Below, one piece after another: positions 1-8,528 of a stretch of DNA of 64,000 nt. Positions within the stretch are counted from its first letter, which is position 1. The number at the start of each line of letters is the position of its first letter. The stretch is from positions 29,309 through 93,308 of the forward strand of contig CAKUDB010000007.1 of assembly GCA_934644775.1 (NCBI GenBank). Reading direction: 5' to 3'. The notes below the pieces were generated by a model, which was not told the DNA's origin, ran no database searches, and worked only from the letters and a program-made list of their open reading frames with translations. Both the position numbers and the translations under genes were made by a program. The stretch is from an uncultured bacterium. Lineage in GTDB: Bacteria > Vulcanimicrobiota > Xenobia > Xenobiales > Xenobiaceae.

Positions 1-2
1 TG

Positions 3-713
3 TGGGCTTCTGAGCATAAATATACGCAAGTTAAGATACTGCTAAATAATGCTAAGATGATCCGCAGCCTCTTGCACAATCCCACTATAGACGACTTGAG
101 CGTCTTGGGCCTGCATAAGAGGGCTCGTCGTTTGGCTCGCTCTCTGAAAGTAAATTTTGCCTTATACGACAGTTCCCAACCTAATAAAGTAATTACTCTA
201 GCTTTGGAAGCTAGCTTGCGTCCTCCAGCCGACACTACAGTAGCTACCGACGAAAAAGACAAGCCAGAAGCTGGAAGCCATCATGCCATCCAACAATCGG
301 CCGGCGGCGTCCTTTACAAACAAGAAGGCGATAAGCTTAAAGTCTGTCTTATTGCTAAAAAAGGTGGTGCCGTCTGGGCTTTGCCCAAAGGACGAGTCCA
401 AAGTGGCGAAACTTGGGAGATGACCGCTACCAGAGAAGTGTTGGAAGAGACAGGCCACTTGGCCACCATAGCTGAGCGAATCGACCAAATAGAGTATTAT
501 TTCTATTGGCGAGACAACCGCACTCTCTACTATAAAATGGTGACATTCTTCCTTATGCCCCTTATCCAGGAGAATGTCTCCACTCCCGACGGAGAAGCTT
601 CGGAGGTAGCTTGGTTCGATTTGGGGGAGGCTTGGCGCAAACTCTATTACCAGAGCGAAAAGAACATTCTACAGCAAGCCAAGCATATTTTACATACGGC
701 CAAACTGATTTAG
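3..713 (+). CDS. NUDIX hydrolase, 5'-partial at window edge
   Basis: The C-terminal ~140 residues form a NUDIX pyrophosphohydrolase domain. The Nudix box reads G-x5-E-x7-REVLEETG within GRVQSGETWEMTATREVLEE, with the glutamates expected to bind Mg2+. Such enzymes cleave nucleoside diphosphates linked to another moiety; the substrate cannot be read from sequence. The frame is open to the window edge, and the residues upstream of the first ATG (position 57) look protein-like. That ATG has no clear SD, so the real start is probably outside the window. The ~80 residues before the Nudix domain match nothing I recognise. The gene converges on the PTS permease with only 5 bases between stops. Confidence 0.8.
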   Translation, partial: WASEHKYTQVKILLNNAKMIRSLLHNPTIDDLSVLGLHKRARRLARSLKVNFALYDSSQPNKVITLALEASLRPPADTTVATDEKDKPEAGSHHAIQQSAGGVLYKQEGDKLKVCLIAKKGGAVWALPKGRVQSGETWEMTATREVLEETGHLATIAERIDQIEYYFYWRDNRTLYYKMVTFFLMPLIQENVSTPDGEASEVAWFDLGEAWRKLYYQSEKNILQQAKHILHTAKLI

Positions 714-718
714 TATCC

Positions 719-2050
719 TTACTCTTCCTTAGGTTTGGGTTGGCTATCTAAATCTGTTTGCTTGTCGGCATAGCGCAAAAAAGGCCACCAGACTACGCCG
801 CTGACAGAGAAGTTGACAGCAAAGAGGAGCAAACTACGCCAATCTTGCGTAGAGAGAATAGCTCCCAAAAAGCCAGGCATAACCCAAGGGACCTCGATAA
901 AAGGAGCGCCCACCCAGCCCCAGCTGACGGCATACCAAGCAATAAGGCCGCAAATCATAGGAGCGAGGATACAAGGGACGGCTAAAAGAGGATTGGCGAT
1001 AACTGGCAAGCCGAATAGAAAAGGCTCGTTGACATTAAATAGGGCCGGTACAATAGCTATCTTGCCAACTTTACGGAAATGGCCGTTTTTAAAGAAGAAG
1101 AGTAGACAAGTCGGTGCCAAAGTGGCCCCAGAGCCACCAATCCAGATAAACCATTGGTAAAAAGGATAGGCGGTAACATGAGGTAGAGGCAAGCCGACGC
1201 TGTGGGCTTCGGCATTGGCGGCCACGAATTGCTGCCACAGGGGCAACATAACGGCATTGATAACGGAGATACCGTGAATGCCAGCGACAGCAAAAAGGTG
1301 TAGGAAAAAGTTGCTAGCTTCTACAGCCGTCAAACTGTCGCCCATACTGGCTAAAGGTGAAATGAGCCAAAGGACACCTTCATTGATATTAAAGTTGGCC
1401 ACATGGCTAACTAGCCAAATTAAGCCCACAGCGGCTAACATGGGCAAAAAGCTGGAAAAAGCTTCTGTCACCGCCGGAGGGATACTCTTACTGACTTCGT
1501 CTGGCTCGGCTTGAGGACATTCCGGACGCAAGAAGAGGCGCGACAATTCCACCATAAAGATGGCCACGATAATAGCTAAGAAAATGCCCTCAGGGCCAAA
1601 AGGCTTCAGAGGAATGGCCCACTGAGCTTCTTCACCTTGGGTAAAGACGACCTTCCCCGGAGCCTTAGTCACTAAAAGGGCGGCCACAGCCCCTAACCCT
1701 TGCGGTATAGGAGCCATATTGTACTGTTTGGCCAAAGCCGCCGCTATGGTAAAAGCAATATATAGGCCCAACAACCCCATAGTTAAGCGATAAGGGATAT
1801 AAAAATCGGCAGAATTGGCCAAATACCATTGGCCTAAAGAGGTATCGACCAAGTTGGGCAACCAAGCTACCTCTCCACCAAAATATTGGCTTAGAACCTC
1901 CCCTTGAGCTCCCAGAAGTAAGAAAGTGCTGCCCACCAAAATAATCGGCACTGAGCCGAGCATTCCGTCCCTTAAAGCCAAGACATGGCGTTGGGTGGCA
2001 AACTTTTCCAGTAGCTCAACACCCTTGGCCATAAAACCCTTTTCTTGCAA
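719..2050 (-). CDS. PTS system EIIC permease, lactose/cellobiose family
   Basis: A 443-residue polytopic membrane protein typical of the lactose/cellobiose/diacetylchitobiose EIIC family. It has many hydrophobic segments, a RDGMLGSVPIILVGS-type start and the conserved segment FNVNEPFLFGLPVIANP, part of the sugar and phosphotransfer region. It would move a beta-linked disaccharide across the inner membrane while EIIB phosphorylates it. No EIIA, EIIB, HPr or phospho-glycosidase gene is nearby, so it is an orphan here. The start is TTG at 2050: GAGGAG lies 6 bases upstream, whereas the in-frame ATG at 2032 has no well-placed SD. The sugar specificity is inference. Confidence 0.85.
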   Translation of the reverse strand: MQEKGFMAKGVELLEKFATQRHVLALRDGMLGSVPIILVGSTFLLLGAQGEVLSQYFGGEVAWLPNLVDTSLGQWYLANSADFYIPYRLTMGLLGLYIAFTIAAALAKQYNMAPIPQGLGAVAALLVTKAPGKVVFTQGEEAQWAIPLKPFGPEGIFLAIIVAIFMVELSRLFLRPECPQAEPDEVSKSIPPAVTEAFSSFLPMLAAVGLIWLVSHVANFNINEGVLWLISPLASMGDSLTAVEASNFFLHLFAVAGIHGISVINAVMLPLWQQFVAANAEAHSVGLPLPHVTAYPFYQWFIWIGGSGATLAPTCLLFFFKNGHFRKVGKIAIVPALFNVNEPFLFGLPVIANPLLAVPCILAPMICGLIAWYAVSWGWVGAPFIEVPWVMPGFLGAILSTQDWRSLLLFAVNFSVSGVVWWPFLRYADKQTDLDSQPKPKEE

Positions 2051-2108
2051 AATCGTCTCCTCTTCTTTCCGGCCTATTCGCTTTTACCCCAGTTGCCTGA
2101 GATTCTCC

Positions 2109-2137
2109 ATTCTAACGAAATGAAAAATAGTATGCAA
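2109..2137 (-). promoter_or_regulatory. Sigma-70-type promoter for the PTS permease
   Basis: On the minus strand TTGCAT is separated by exactly 17 bases from TAGAAT, placing transcription start near 2102 and leaving a leader of about 50 bases before the TTG start. The same TAGAAT -10 recurs before rpsU and the subtilase gene. Confidence 0.55.
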
Positions 2138-2206
2138 ATTATTTTAAAGAGCATTATCCCCCACTTCCTGACCCTCAACCTCCAACTACGAAGGATGGAT
2201 AGATAT

Positions 2207-2234
2207 TTGCGACTATTTTAGTCGTCTTTATAAA
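2207..2234 (+). promoter_or_regulatory. Candidate suf promoter with palindromic operator
   Basis: TTGCGA (2207-2212) is followed after 16 bases by TATAAA (2229-2234). An inverted repeat, CGACTA-TTT-TAGTCG (2210-2224), overlaps the -35 and fills most of the spacer, the usual place for a repressor operator. A start near 2241 would give a leader of about 125 bases before sufC. The element is visible; the promoter role and any regulator are inference. The rest of the 2051-2367 spacer is AT-rich with nothing else clear. Confidence 0.4.
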
Positions 2235-2367
2235 TAGATCGGCCAATATTTTTAATAAAATTCCTCCTTTTTAAGAACATTTTTTTAACAAGACGCCTTA
2301 TTTGGCAGGGTAAAGAAGAAAAGGTGTGAATAACCCGAGCGCATTAGAATAAGCAAGTGAGGCAATT

Positions 2368-3132
2368 ATGTCCAATTCTTTATTACTTGAAGTTAAGAAT
2401 TTGCACGTTTCGGTTGGGGAAAAAGAGATTCTCAAAGGTTTGAATTTGACGATCAATCAAGGAGAAGTCCATGCCTTGATGGGCCCCAACGGATCGGGCA
2501 AATCTACCTTGTCCAATACGATTATGGGCCACCCCAACTACAAAGTAACTGAAGGCAAGATCATCTTTAAGGGTGAGGAAATTCAGGACATGCCGGCCAA
2601 CGAGCGTGCCAAACGTGGCGTTTTTTTGGCCTTCCAGTATCCTACTTCCATCCCAGGCGTGTCCTTGGGCAACTTCTTAATGGCCTCTGTACGCAATATC
2701 CGTGGCGAAGAGAATGTTAAGCCTCTGCCTTTCCGCAAAGAGCTCCAAGCTAAAATGAAAGAGTTGGGTATCAAGCCCGAATTTGCCCGCCGCTATGTCA
2801 ATGAGGGTTTCTCCGGCGGAGAAAAAAAGCGCATTGAAATTTTACAAATGGCCTTGCTCCAACCCAGCCTTTCCCTCTTAGACGAGACTGACTCCGGCTT
2901 AGATATCGACGCTCTCAAAGTAGTGGCCGAGGGTATCCACGAGGAGTTGGAAAAGAGCCATACCAGCGCTTTAGTTATTACCCACTATCAGCGTTTGCTC
3001 GACTATCTAAAACCCCAATTTATTCATATTTTAGCCGGTGGACGTATAGTTGAGAGCGGCGGCCCCGAGTTGGCTCTGCGCCTCGAGCAAACTGGTTACG
3101 ACGAAATATTAAATAAATACGTCAACAATTAG
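2368..3132 (+). CDS. sufC: Fe-S cluster assembly ATPase SufC
   Basis: A 254-residue ABC-type ATPase, the usual SufC length. Walker A is GPNGSGKST (residues 39-47), the ABC signature FSGGEKKR (148-155), and Walker B with the SufC hallmark LLDETDSGLDIDALK (from 170). SufC powers conformational change of the SufBCD scaffold that builds Fe-S clusters in the cytosol. The ATG has a GTGAGG SD 5 bases upstream. It is the first gene of the SUF operon, followed by sufB after 111 structured bases. It lacks membrane segments, as expected for SufC rather than a transporter subunit. Confidence 0.97.
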   Translation: MSNSLLLEVKNLHVSVGEKEILKGLNLTINQGEVHALMGPNGSGKSTLSNTIMGHPNYKVTEGKIIFKGEEIQDMPANERAKRGVFLAFQYPTSIPGVSLGNFLMASVRNIRGEENVKPLPFRKELQAKMKELGIKPEFARRYVNEGFSGGEKKRIEILQMALLQPSLSLLDETDSGLDIDALKVVAEGIHEELEKSHTSALVITHYQRLLDYLKPQFIHILAGGRIVESGGPELALRLEQTGYDEILNKYVNN

Positions 3133-3140
3133 GTCTTTTC

Positions 3141-3212
3141 GCCCTATCAAGGGCTCTTCGCGCCCAGCCCCTTCAACCGAGCAACTTTTTGCTAAGCCCG
3201 AATTGTTGAAGG
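3141..3212 (+). promoter_or_regulatory. RNA hairpins in the sufC-sufB gap
   Basis: Two structures fall in the 111-base gap. A small stem GCCC/GGGC lies at 3141-3154. A larger one pairs CCTTCAAC (3170-3177) with GTTGAAGG (3205-3212) and encloses a second stem AGCAA/TTGCT (3180-3193). No U-tract follows, so a simple intrinsic terminator is unlikely. A role in mRNA processing or in setting SufC:SufB:SufD ratios is possible but unproven. Confidence 0.4.
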
Positions 3213-3243
3213 CCAGGCCCGTTTGCTTTCCTAGGAGCTTTAT

Positions 3244-4662
3244 ATGGATGCACCCAACAATCAAAAAGAATCTTTAAAAAATATCGGTACCGATTATAAA
3301 TACGGCTTTTCCGATGCTGAAGATTATGTTTATAAATCAGGAGTAGGCCTCACTCCCCAACTTATCGTCGAGATGTCCCGCATTAAAGGCGAGCCGGAGT
3401 GGATGTTAGAGAATCGCCTTAAGGCCTACGAAGTATTTAATTCTAAGCCTATGCCCACTTGGGGCACCGACTTAAGCGGCGTCCATTTTGACGACATCCA
3501 TTACTATGTCCGTCCTTCGGAAAGAGCCGCCACCGACTGGAACGACGTGCCGGACAAAATCAAAAACACCTTTGATAAGTTGGGCGTTCCCGAAGCCGAG
3601 CGCAAACACTTGGCCGGCCTAACTGCCCAATACGAATCAGAGGTAGTTTATCACTCTATTAGGGCCGATATTGAGAAGAATGGCGTTATCTTCTTGGATA
3701 TGGACAGCGCCTTGCGCCAATATCCCGACATTGTCAAAAAATATTTTGGCACCGTCATTCCTATGAATGACAATAAGTTCGCGGCCCTCAATACCGCCGT
3801 ATGGAGTGGCGGCTCCTTCATTTACGTTCCTAAGGGCGTCCATGTGGAAATTCCTTTGCAAGCTTATTTCCGTATTAACGCCCAAGCTATGGGCCAATTT
3901 GAGCGCACCCTCATTATCGCCGACGAAGGCTCCTTCGTCCATTATGTGGAGGGCTGTACCGCTCCTATTTATTCCAAAGATTCTTTACATTCGGCTGTGG
4001 TAGAGCTTATTGCCATGGAAGGAGCCCGGATCCGCTATAGCACTATTCAAAACTGGTCTACCAATGTTTATAACTTGGTGACAAAGCGAGCTGTGGCCCA
4101 CAAAAATGCCACCATAGAATGGATCGACGGCAATATCGGCTCCAAAGTTTCTATGAAATATCCAGCTATCTACCTTATGGGCGAAGGGGCCCACGGCGAA
4201 GTCGTTTCAGTAGCTTTCGCCGGAGAAGGTCAGGTTCAAGATACTGGTGCCAAGATTGTCCATGCCGCCAGCAATACTACTTCCAACGTACTTTCTAAGT
4301 CTATTTCCAAAAATGGCGGCCAAGCTTCGTACCGAGGTTTGGTAAAAGTAGAGGCCAAGGCCAAAAATGTACGTGGCAACGTGCGTTGTGACGCCCTCCT
4401 TTTAGACGATCATTCCCGCTCCGATACCTATCCCACTATGGATATTGCCAACCCTGACGTCCATATCGGCCACGAAGCTACCGTTTCCAAAGTAGGAGAC
4501 GAGCAAATCTTCTATTTGATGAGCCGCGGACTTTCCGAAAGCGACGCTATTACTATGATAGTCAACGGTTTCTTTGAGCCTTTTGCCAAAGAGCTGCCTA
4601 TGGAATATGCCGTCGAGCTGAACCGTCTCATCAAGATGGAGATGGAAGGTTCGGTAGGATAA
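3244..4662 (+). CDS. sufB: Fe-S cluster assembly scaffold SufB
   Basis: A 472-residue SufB, the main scaffold on which Fe-S clusters are assembled with SufC and SufD. It has the family start DYKYGFSDAEDYVYKSGVG, the central beta-helix with VWSGGSFIYVPKGVHVE, and the C-terminal signature VRCDALLLDDHSRSDTYP, which holds the conserved cysteine, followed by HEATVSKVGDEQIFYLMSRG. An AGGAG SD precedes the ATG. Only 36 bases separate its stop from the sufD start, consistent with one transcript. Length and motifs are typical and nothing is missing. Confidence 0.97.
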   Translation: MDAPNNQKESLKNIGTDYKYGFSDAEDYVYKSGVGLTPQLIVEMSRIKGEPEWMLENRLKAYEVFNSKPMPTWGTDLSGVHFDDIHYYVRPSERAATDWNDVPDKIKNTFDKLGVPEAERKHLAGLTAQYESEVVYHSIRADIEKNGVIFLDMDSALRQYPDIVKKYFGTVIPMNDNKFAALNTAVWSGGSFIYVPKGVHVEIPLQAYFRINAQAMGQFERTLIIADEGSFVHYVEGCTAPIYSKDSLHSAVVELIAMEGARIRYSTIQNWSTNVYNLVTKRAVAHKNATIEWIDGNIGSKVSMKYPAIYLMGEGAHGEVVSVAFAGEGQVQDTGAKIVHAASNTTSNVLSKSISKNGGQASYRGLVKVEAKAKNVRGNVRCDALLLDDHSRSDTYPTMDIANPDVHIGHEATVSKVGDEQIFYLMSRGLSESDAITMIVNGFFEPFAKELPMEYAVELNRLIKMEMEGSVG

Positions 4663-4698
4663 CCCTTTTTGCCAGTTTTCGGATCCCTGGGAGGAAAC

Positions 4699-6075
4699 GT
4701 GATAATCAATATATATGCTCAGCTTGAGCAAGTGATCGAAAATATAACCCAATTGGCTTTGCAAAATCAGGAGCCGCAGTGGGCCTTAGATGTGCGCAAA
4801 GCTGCTTTAGTAAGCGCCCGCACTTTACCAGCCCCCTCCAAACAAGAGGAAGTGTGGAGGCGCAGCTCACCAGATTGGTTCTTCCCCCCAAAAAGCCAAG
4901 CTTTGCGTTTAAGGGGCGAGAAATTGATCGTCGACGAATTTCAACTTACCTCCAAAGCGGCGGCCAGTTTACACGAATATGGCATTAACAGCGCCGCCGA
5001 CGCCGTCGACGCCGCTCAAGAACAAGCTTTGGCCAATAAACAGGCCGACAGTTTAGAGCAAGATGGAGTTTGTATTTTACCTTTAAGCCAAGCTTTACAA
5101 AAAGAGGCCGACTTAAAGAGTTCCTTCTTCAAAGCCGAACACCATCAAAAAGATTTAAGTAGTGCTTTAAATGGCGCTTTACGTACCGGCGGCGCTTATA
5201 TAAAAGTCACTCCCCAAGCTAAAGCCGAGCGAGCTTTCCATATCTTGCACGAAATTGGCCTAGATGCTAGCGAAGACGAATTGGCAACCGAAGCCCAAGA
5301 CTACCATTTTAACCACAGTGTCATTTGGGCCAACGGCCCCGGCCAAGCTGTAATAGTCGAAAGTTTCAAAAATAGTGAGGCCGAGCCTATAAAAGTCCAC
5401 TCACTCATAGAGTTTGATTTGGCCAACGGAGCTCAGCTCAATTACGTATTAGTCGGCGACTGGAATAAAGAGACTACTTGCCTAACTACTATTCACGCTC
5501 GCTTAGGTAAAGATGCTTCTTTGAAGATTATCTACGCCGGTATCGGTAGCGGTTTAAGCAAGACCTTCTTTGCTGAAGATCTTAATGGCACCGGAGCCAA
5601 AACGGAAATATATGGCGTAGTGCTGGCCGATAATAAGAGTCGCAGCGATGTCGATACTTTTGTCCACCACAAAGCTCCCTACACCTATTCCAATGTGCTC
5701 TTTAACTGCGCCGTTTCTGGAAAGGCCCGCTCAGTTTTTGCCGGCAACATTTATGTAGATCAAGTGGCCCAAAAGACTGACGCCTACCAAAAGAACCAGA
5801 ACTTAATGCTTTCTCCCCAGGCTCGCGCCGAATCGATGCCCAAGTTGGAAATTATTGCCGACGACGTGCGTTGTACTCACGGAGCCAATTTTACTAATTA
5901 CGATCCTGAGCAACTTTTCTATATGCAAAGTCGCGGCTTAAGCGAGGCCGAAGCCAAGAGCTTACTTACCGCCGGTTTCTTCCAAGAAATAGTGGAGAAA
6001 GCCGACAACGATACGGTAGCCAATTGGTTGGCCACTTTAGCTAAAGGCAAATTCAGCGTTACCGGACGAGCTTAG
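4699..6075 (+). CDS. sufD: Fe-S cluster assembly protein SufD
   Basis: A 458-residue SufB/SufD-family protein. The C-terminal half shows the shared core with NKSRSDVDTFVHHKAPYTYSN and LEIIADDVRCTHGANF, then DPEQLFYMQSRGLSEAEA. It pairs with SufB in the SufBC2D scaffold. The start chosen is GTG 4699, which has GGAGG four bases upstream. An in-frame TTG at 4669 would extend it by ten residues but has no SD and sits almost on the sufB stop. The N-terminal half is diverged and helical, as is common for SufD. Confidence 0.93.
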   Translation: MIINIYAQLEQVIENITQLALQNQEPQWALDVRKAALVSARTLPAPSKQEEVWRRSSPDWFFPPKSQALRLRGEKLIVDEFQLTSKAAASLHEYGINSAADAVDAAQEQALANKQADSLEQDGVCILPLSQALQKEADLKSSFFKAEHHQKDLSSALNGALRTGGAYIKVTPQAKAERAFHILHEIGLDASEDELATEAQDYHFNHSVIWANGPGQAVIVESFKNSEAEPIKVHSLIEFDLANGAQLNYVLVGDWNKETTCLTTIHARLGKDASLKIIYAGIGSGLSKTFFAEDLNGTGAKTEIYGVVLADNKSRSDVDTFVHHKAPYTYSNVLFNCAVSGKARSVFAGNIYVDQVAQKTDAYQKNQNLMLSPQARAESMPKLEIIADDVRCTHGANFTNYDPEQLFYMQSRGLSEAEAKSLLTAGFFQEIVEKADNDTVANWLATLAKGKFSVTGRA

Positions 6076-6117
6076 GGGCTGGCCACTTCGCCTCTTCCAA
6101 ACCGATACTAAAAAAAG

Positions 6118-6163
6118 CAGAGGTTCGGGCCTGTTTTCACCGAGCGGGCCTTATCTCTGTTTT
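6118..6163 (+). terminator. Imperfect hairpin with short T-tract after sufD
   Basis: CAGAG (6118-6122) pairs with CTCTG (6155-6159), with a GGCC/GGCC inner stem, followed by TTTT. It lies in the 127-base gap between sufD and the Rieske gene. It may cause partial termination or attenuation; the stem has internal mismatches, so confidence is low. Confidence 0.35.
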
Positions 6164-6202
6164 AATCTTTTAACCTAGTTTTGCCTAAAGAGGAGAATCT
6201 AA

Positions 6203-6508
6203 ATGAAAATATCGTTAGGGCCCATAGAAAATTTTCCAGAGAACCAAGTTGTTATAGTGGCTAACGGCTTAGATTCTCTGGCCGCAGTAAGAATAGGCCA
6301 ACAGATCTTTGCCTACGAAGATAGTTGCACTCACGATGGTGAAGAGATGGGCCGTTGTCTGGTCTGTGGTTTTGAAATAGAATGTCCGCGCCACGGTGCC
6401 CGTTTCGATGTGCGTACTGGTGAAGCCACCCGTATGCCAGCTGTGGGAGCTTTAACTACCTATCCAGTTACTGTAGAAAATGGTCAAGTCTACGCCGAAG
6501 TAGAATAA
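6203..6508 (+). CDS. Rieske-type [2Fe-2S] ferredoxin
   Basis: A 101-residue soluble Rieske protein of the NirD/BphA3-like ferredoxin class. The cluster ligands are visible as C-T-H in SCTHDGEE and C-x2-H in CPRHGARFD, the two motifs being about 20 residues apart. It has no membrane anchor. It sits between sufD and sufS with the same orientation and an AGAGGAG SD. Similar small Rieske genes are found inside some bacterial suf operons, where they are thought to supply electrons or serve as a target of the machinery; its exact partner here is inference. Confidence 0.9.
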   Translation: MKISLGPIENFPENQVVIVANGLDSLAAVRIGQQIFAYEDSCTHDGEEMGRCLVCGFEIECPRHGARFDVRTGEATRMPAVGALTTYPVTVENGQVYAEVE

Positions 6509-6543
6509 GATATTTATATTTTTGTCTGAAATGGGAAGAAAGA

Positions 6544-7992
6544 ATGTTCGATCAAGATTTATTTGCCAAAATTCGCGAAGATTTTCCAATCTTGAAGCAA
6601 GAAGTAAATGGCCGCCCTATCGCTTATTTAGATAGTGCCGCCTCTTCTCAACAACCCAATTATGTTATCGATGCCGTAGCCGATTTTACCCGTACTGGTT
6701 ATGCTAATATCCATCGCGGTCTCTATCCGCTCTCAGAACATTCTACCCAAAAATATGACGAAGCCCGCCAAACGGTGGCCAAGTTTATCGGTGTAAAAGA
6801 TGATCCTACCGTTATTTTTACGCGCAACACTACCGAATCGATAAACTTACTGGCCTATACTTGGGGTGAAAAATATATCCAAGAGGGCGACAGTATCGCC
6901 TTGCCAGTTTTTGAGCACCATTCCGATTTGGTGCCCTGGCAGCAACTGGCTTTGCGCAAGAAAGCCCATTTGCGCTGGATTGAAGTTTTACCCGACGGCA
7001 CTTTAGATTTAGAGTCTTTAGATCAGGCTTTATCTTACTCACCCAAACTTTTAGCTTTTACTTGGGTTTCCAATGTTTTCGGCACTATCAATCCAGTTAA
7101 AGAGATTGTAGCCAAAGCTAGAGAGCATGCCCCCATTACTATTGCCCTAGATGGAGCCCAAGGCGTCCCCCATTTAGCTACCGATGTAAACGATTTAGGC
7201 GTCGATTTCTTAGCCTTTTCCGGCCACAAAATGCTAGCTCCTACCGGAATTGGCGTACTGTGGGGCAAGCGCAAACTTTTAGAGAATATGCCCGCTTTTC
7301 TTTTTGGCGGCAGCATGATTTCTTCAGTTAAAAGAGAGCGCTCCTCTTGGGACGAATTGCCCAACCGCTTTGAAGCGGGCACTCCCAATATTACCGGCGC
7401 TATCGGCTTGGCAGCCGCTTGCGACTACCTTACTAATATAGGTATGGATAAAGTCAGAGCCCACGACCAAGCGCTAATGAAATACGCTATAGACAAACTC
7501 AACGATATTGAAGGTGCCGAAATTTTGGGGCCAGCCGATCCGGAAAAACGGGCCGGTGCCCTCTCTTTCTATTTCCGGGGCCTCCATCCCCACGACATTG
7601 CCACTTTACTCGGTCGTGAAGGGGTTTGCGTTAGAGCCGGCCACCATTGCTGCCAGCCGCTTATGCGCGAAATAGGTTTTATGGGGACTACCCGAGCCAG
7701 CTTCCATGTTTATAATAACTTTACCGATATTGATCGGCTGGCCGAAGCTTTACTTAAAGCGGGCGAAGTTTTTAAGGAAGCTATTTGCTCGCCCCAGTGT
7801 GCCGGTAGACAGCGCAAAGTTATGGTCCAGACGGGCCACCATCAGCTTTGGCCCAGTTGTTGTCCTAAGGCCGCTTGCCATTCTTGCACCGGTTTGCCTT
7901 CCGACCGCGAGGCGGGCAACACTATGGATTCCTACTCTCCCACTTTTTCTACTATTACCGTAGACTTGACAGCCCCTAAAGCAAATAGCTAA
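6544..7992 (+). CDS. sufS: Cysteine desulfurase SufS with Cys-rich tail
   Basis: A PLP-dependent group II cysteine desulfurase that takes sulfur from cysteine for the SUF pathway. The PLP lysine is K229 in FSGHKMLAPTG, and the active-site cysteine is C369 in RAGHHCCQP. The family normally ends near residue 410, but this protein runs to 482. The extra ~70 residues carry six cysteines (C415, C419, C439, C440, C445, C448) and then a Ser/Thr-rich end. The tail is in frame with normal codon use and could bind metal or relay sulfur. sufU follows after 54 bases and is the expected sulfur acceptor. Confidence 0.95.
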   Translation: MFDQDLFAKIREDFPILKQEVNGRPIAYLDSAASSQQPNYVIDAVADFTRTGYANIHRGLYPLSEHSTQKYDEARQTVAKFIGVKDDPTVIFTRNTTESINLLAYTWGEKYIQEGDSIALPVFEHHSDLVPWQQLALRKKAHLRWIEVLPDGTLDLESLDQALSYSPKLLAFTWVSNVFGTINPVKEIVAKAREHAPITIALDGAQGVPHLATDVNDLGVDFLAFSGHKMLAPTGIGVLWGKRKLLENMPAFLFGGSMISSVKRERSSWDELPNRFEAGTPNITGAIGLAAACDYLTNIGMDKVRAHDQALMKYAIDKLNDIEGAEILGPADPEKRAGALSFYFRGLHPHDIATLLGREGVCVRAGHHCCQPLMREIGFMGTTRASFHVYNNFTDIDRLAEALLKAGEVFKEAICSPQCAGRQRKVMVQTGHHQLWPSCCPKAACHSCTGLPSDREAGNTMDSYSPTFSTITVDLTAPKANS

Positions 7993-8046
7993 TTTTGACT
8001 ATGTCAATTCTCTCCTATTAAGTAAAAAAGGAAGCGCAATTAAGCT

Positions 8047-8514
8047 ATGCATTCAGATAATCTTATCAACGACGATCTTTATCGCCAAATAATTCTCGAC
8101 CACTATTCTCGGCCGCGCCACAATTGCCATCTTGACCATCCGACAGTTAGTGTCGAAGGTACTAACCCTACTTGCGGCGACGAAATTGAACTCGATTTGA
8201 AGGTAGAAAATGGTCGAGTTGTCGATGTAGGCTTTGTCGGCGAAGGCTGTTCTATTTCTGTAGCTTCTTCTTCTATGTTGGCCGATATTATTAAAGGCAA
8301 ACCTGTAGAAGAAGTGCTTAAGATCGCCCATGCTTTTAAAGCCAGACTTTTGAGCCACGAAGATGCTCAAGCGGCCCAAGAAGCGGAAAGTGTCGATATA
8401 GGCGAATTAGAAGCTCTCGACGGAGTTAAAGATTATCCCGTGCGTATAAAATGTGCCCTTTTAAGCTGGAACACCTTACTTTCCGCTTTAGAAGGCCTCA
8501 AAGAAGACCAATAA
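8047..8514 (+). CDS. sufU: SufU-type sulfurtransfer protein
   Basis: A 155-residue IscU-like SufU. The three conserved ligand cysteines appear in NPTCGDEIELD, GEGCSISVASSSM and VRIKCALLSW. The insertion between the second and third cysteines (about residues 95-130) is the SufU hallmark. SufU takes persulfide from SufS, usually with bound zinc, and passes it to SufBCD. A GGAAG SD precedes the ATG. The last codons are followed at once by the SD of the next gene, so the two are co-translated or nearly so. Confidence 0.95.
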   Translation: MHSDNLINDDLYRQIILDHYSRPRHNCHLDHPTVSVEGTNPTCGDEIELDLKVENGRVVDVGFVGEGCSISVASSSMLADIIKGKPVEEVLKIAHAFKARLLSHEDAQAAQEAESVDIGELEALDGVKDYPVRIKCALLSWNTLLSALEGLKEDQ

Positions 8515-8528
8515 GGAGATTTCGCCCC

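Noticed and set aside
4669..4698. Upstream TTG start for sufD
   Set aside because: No SD; GTG 4699 has GGAGG directly upstream.
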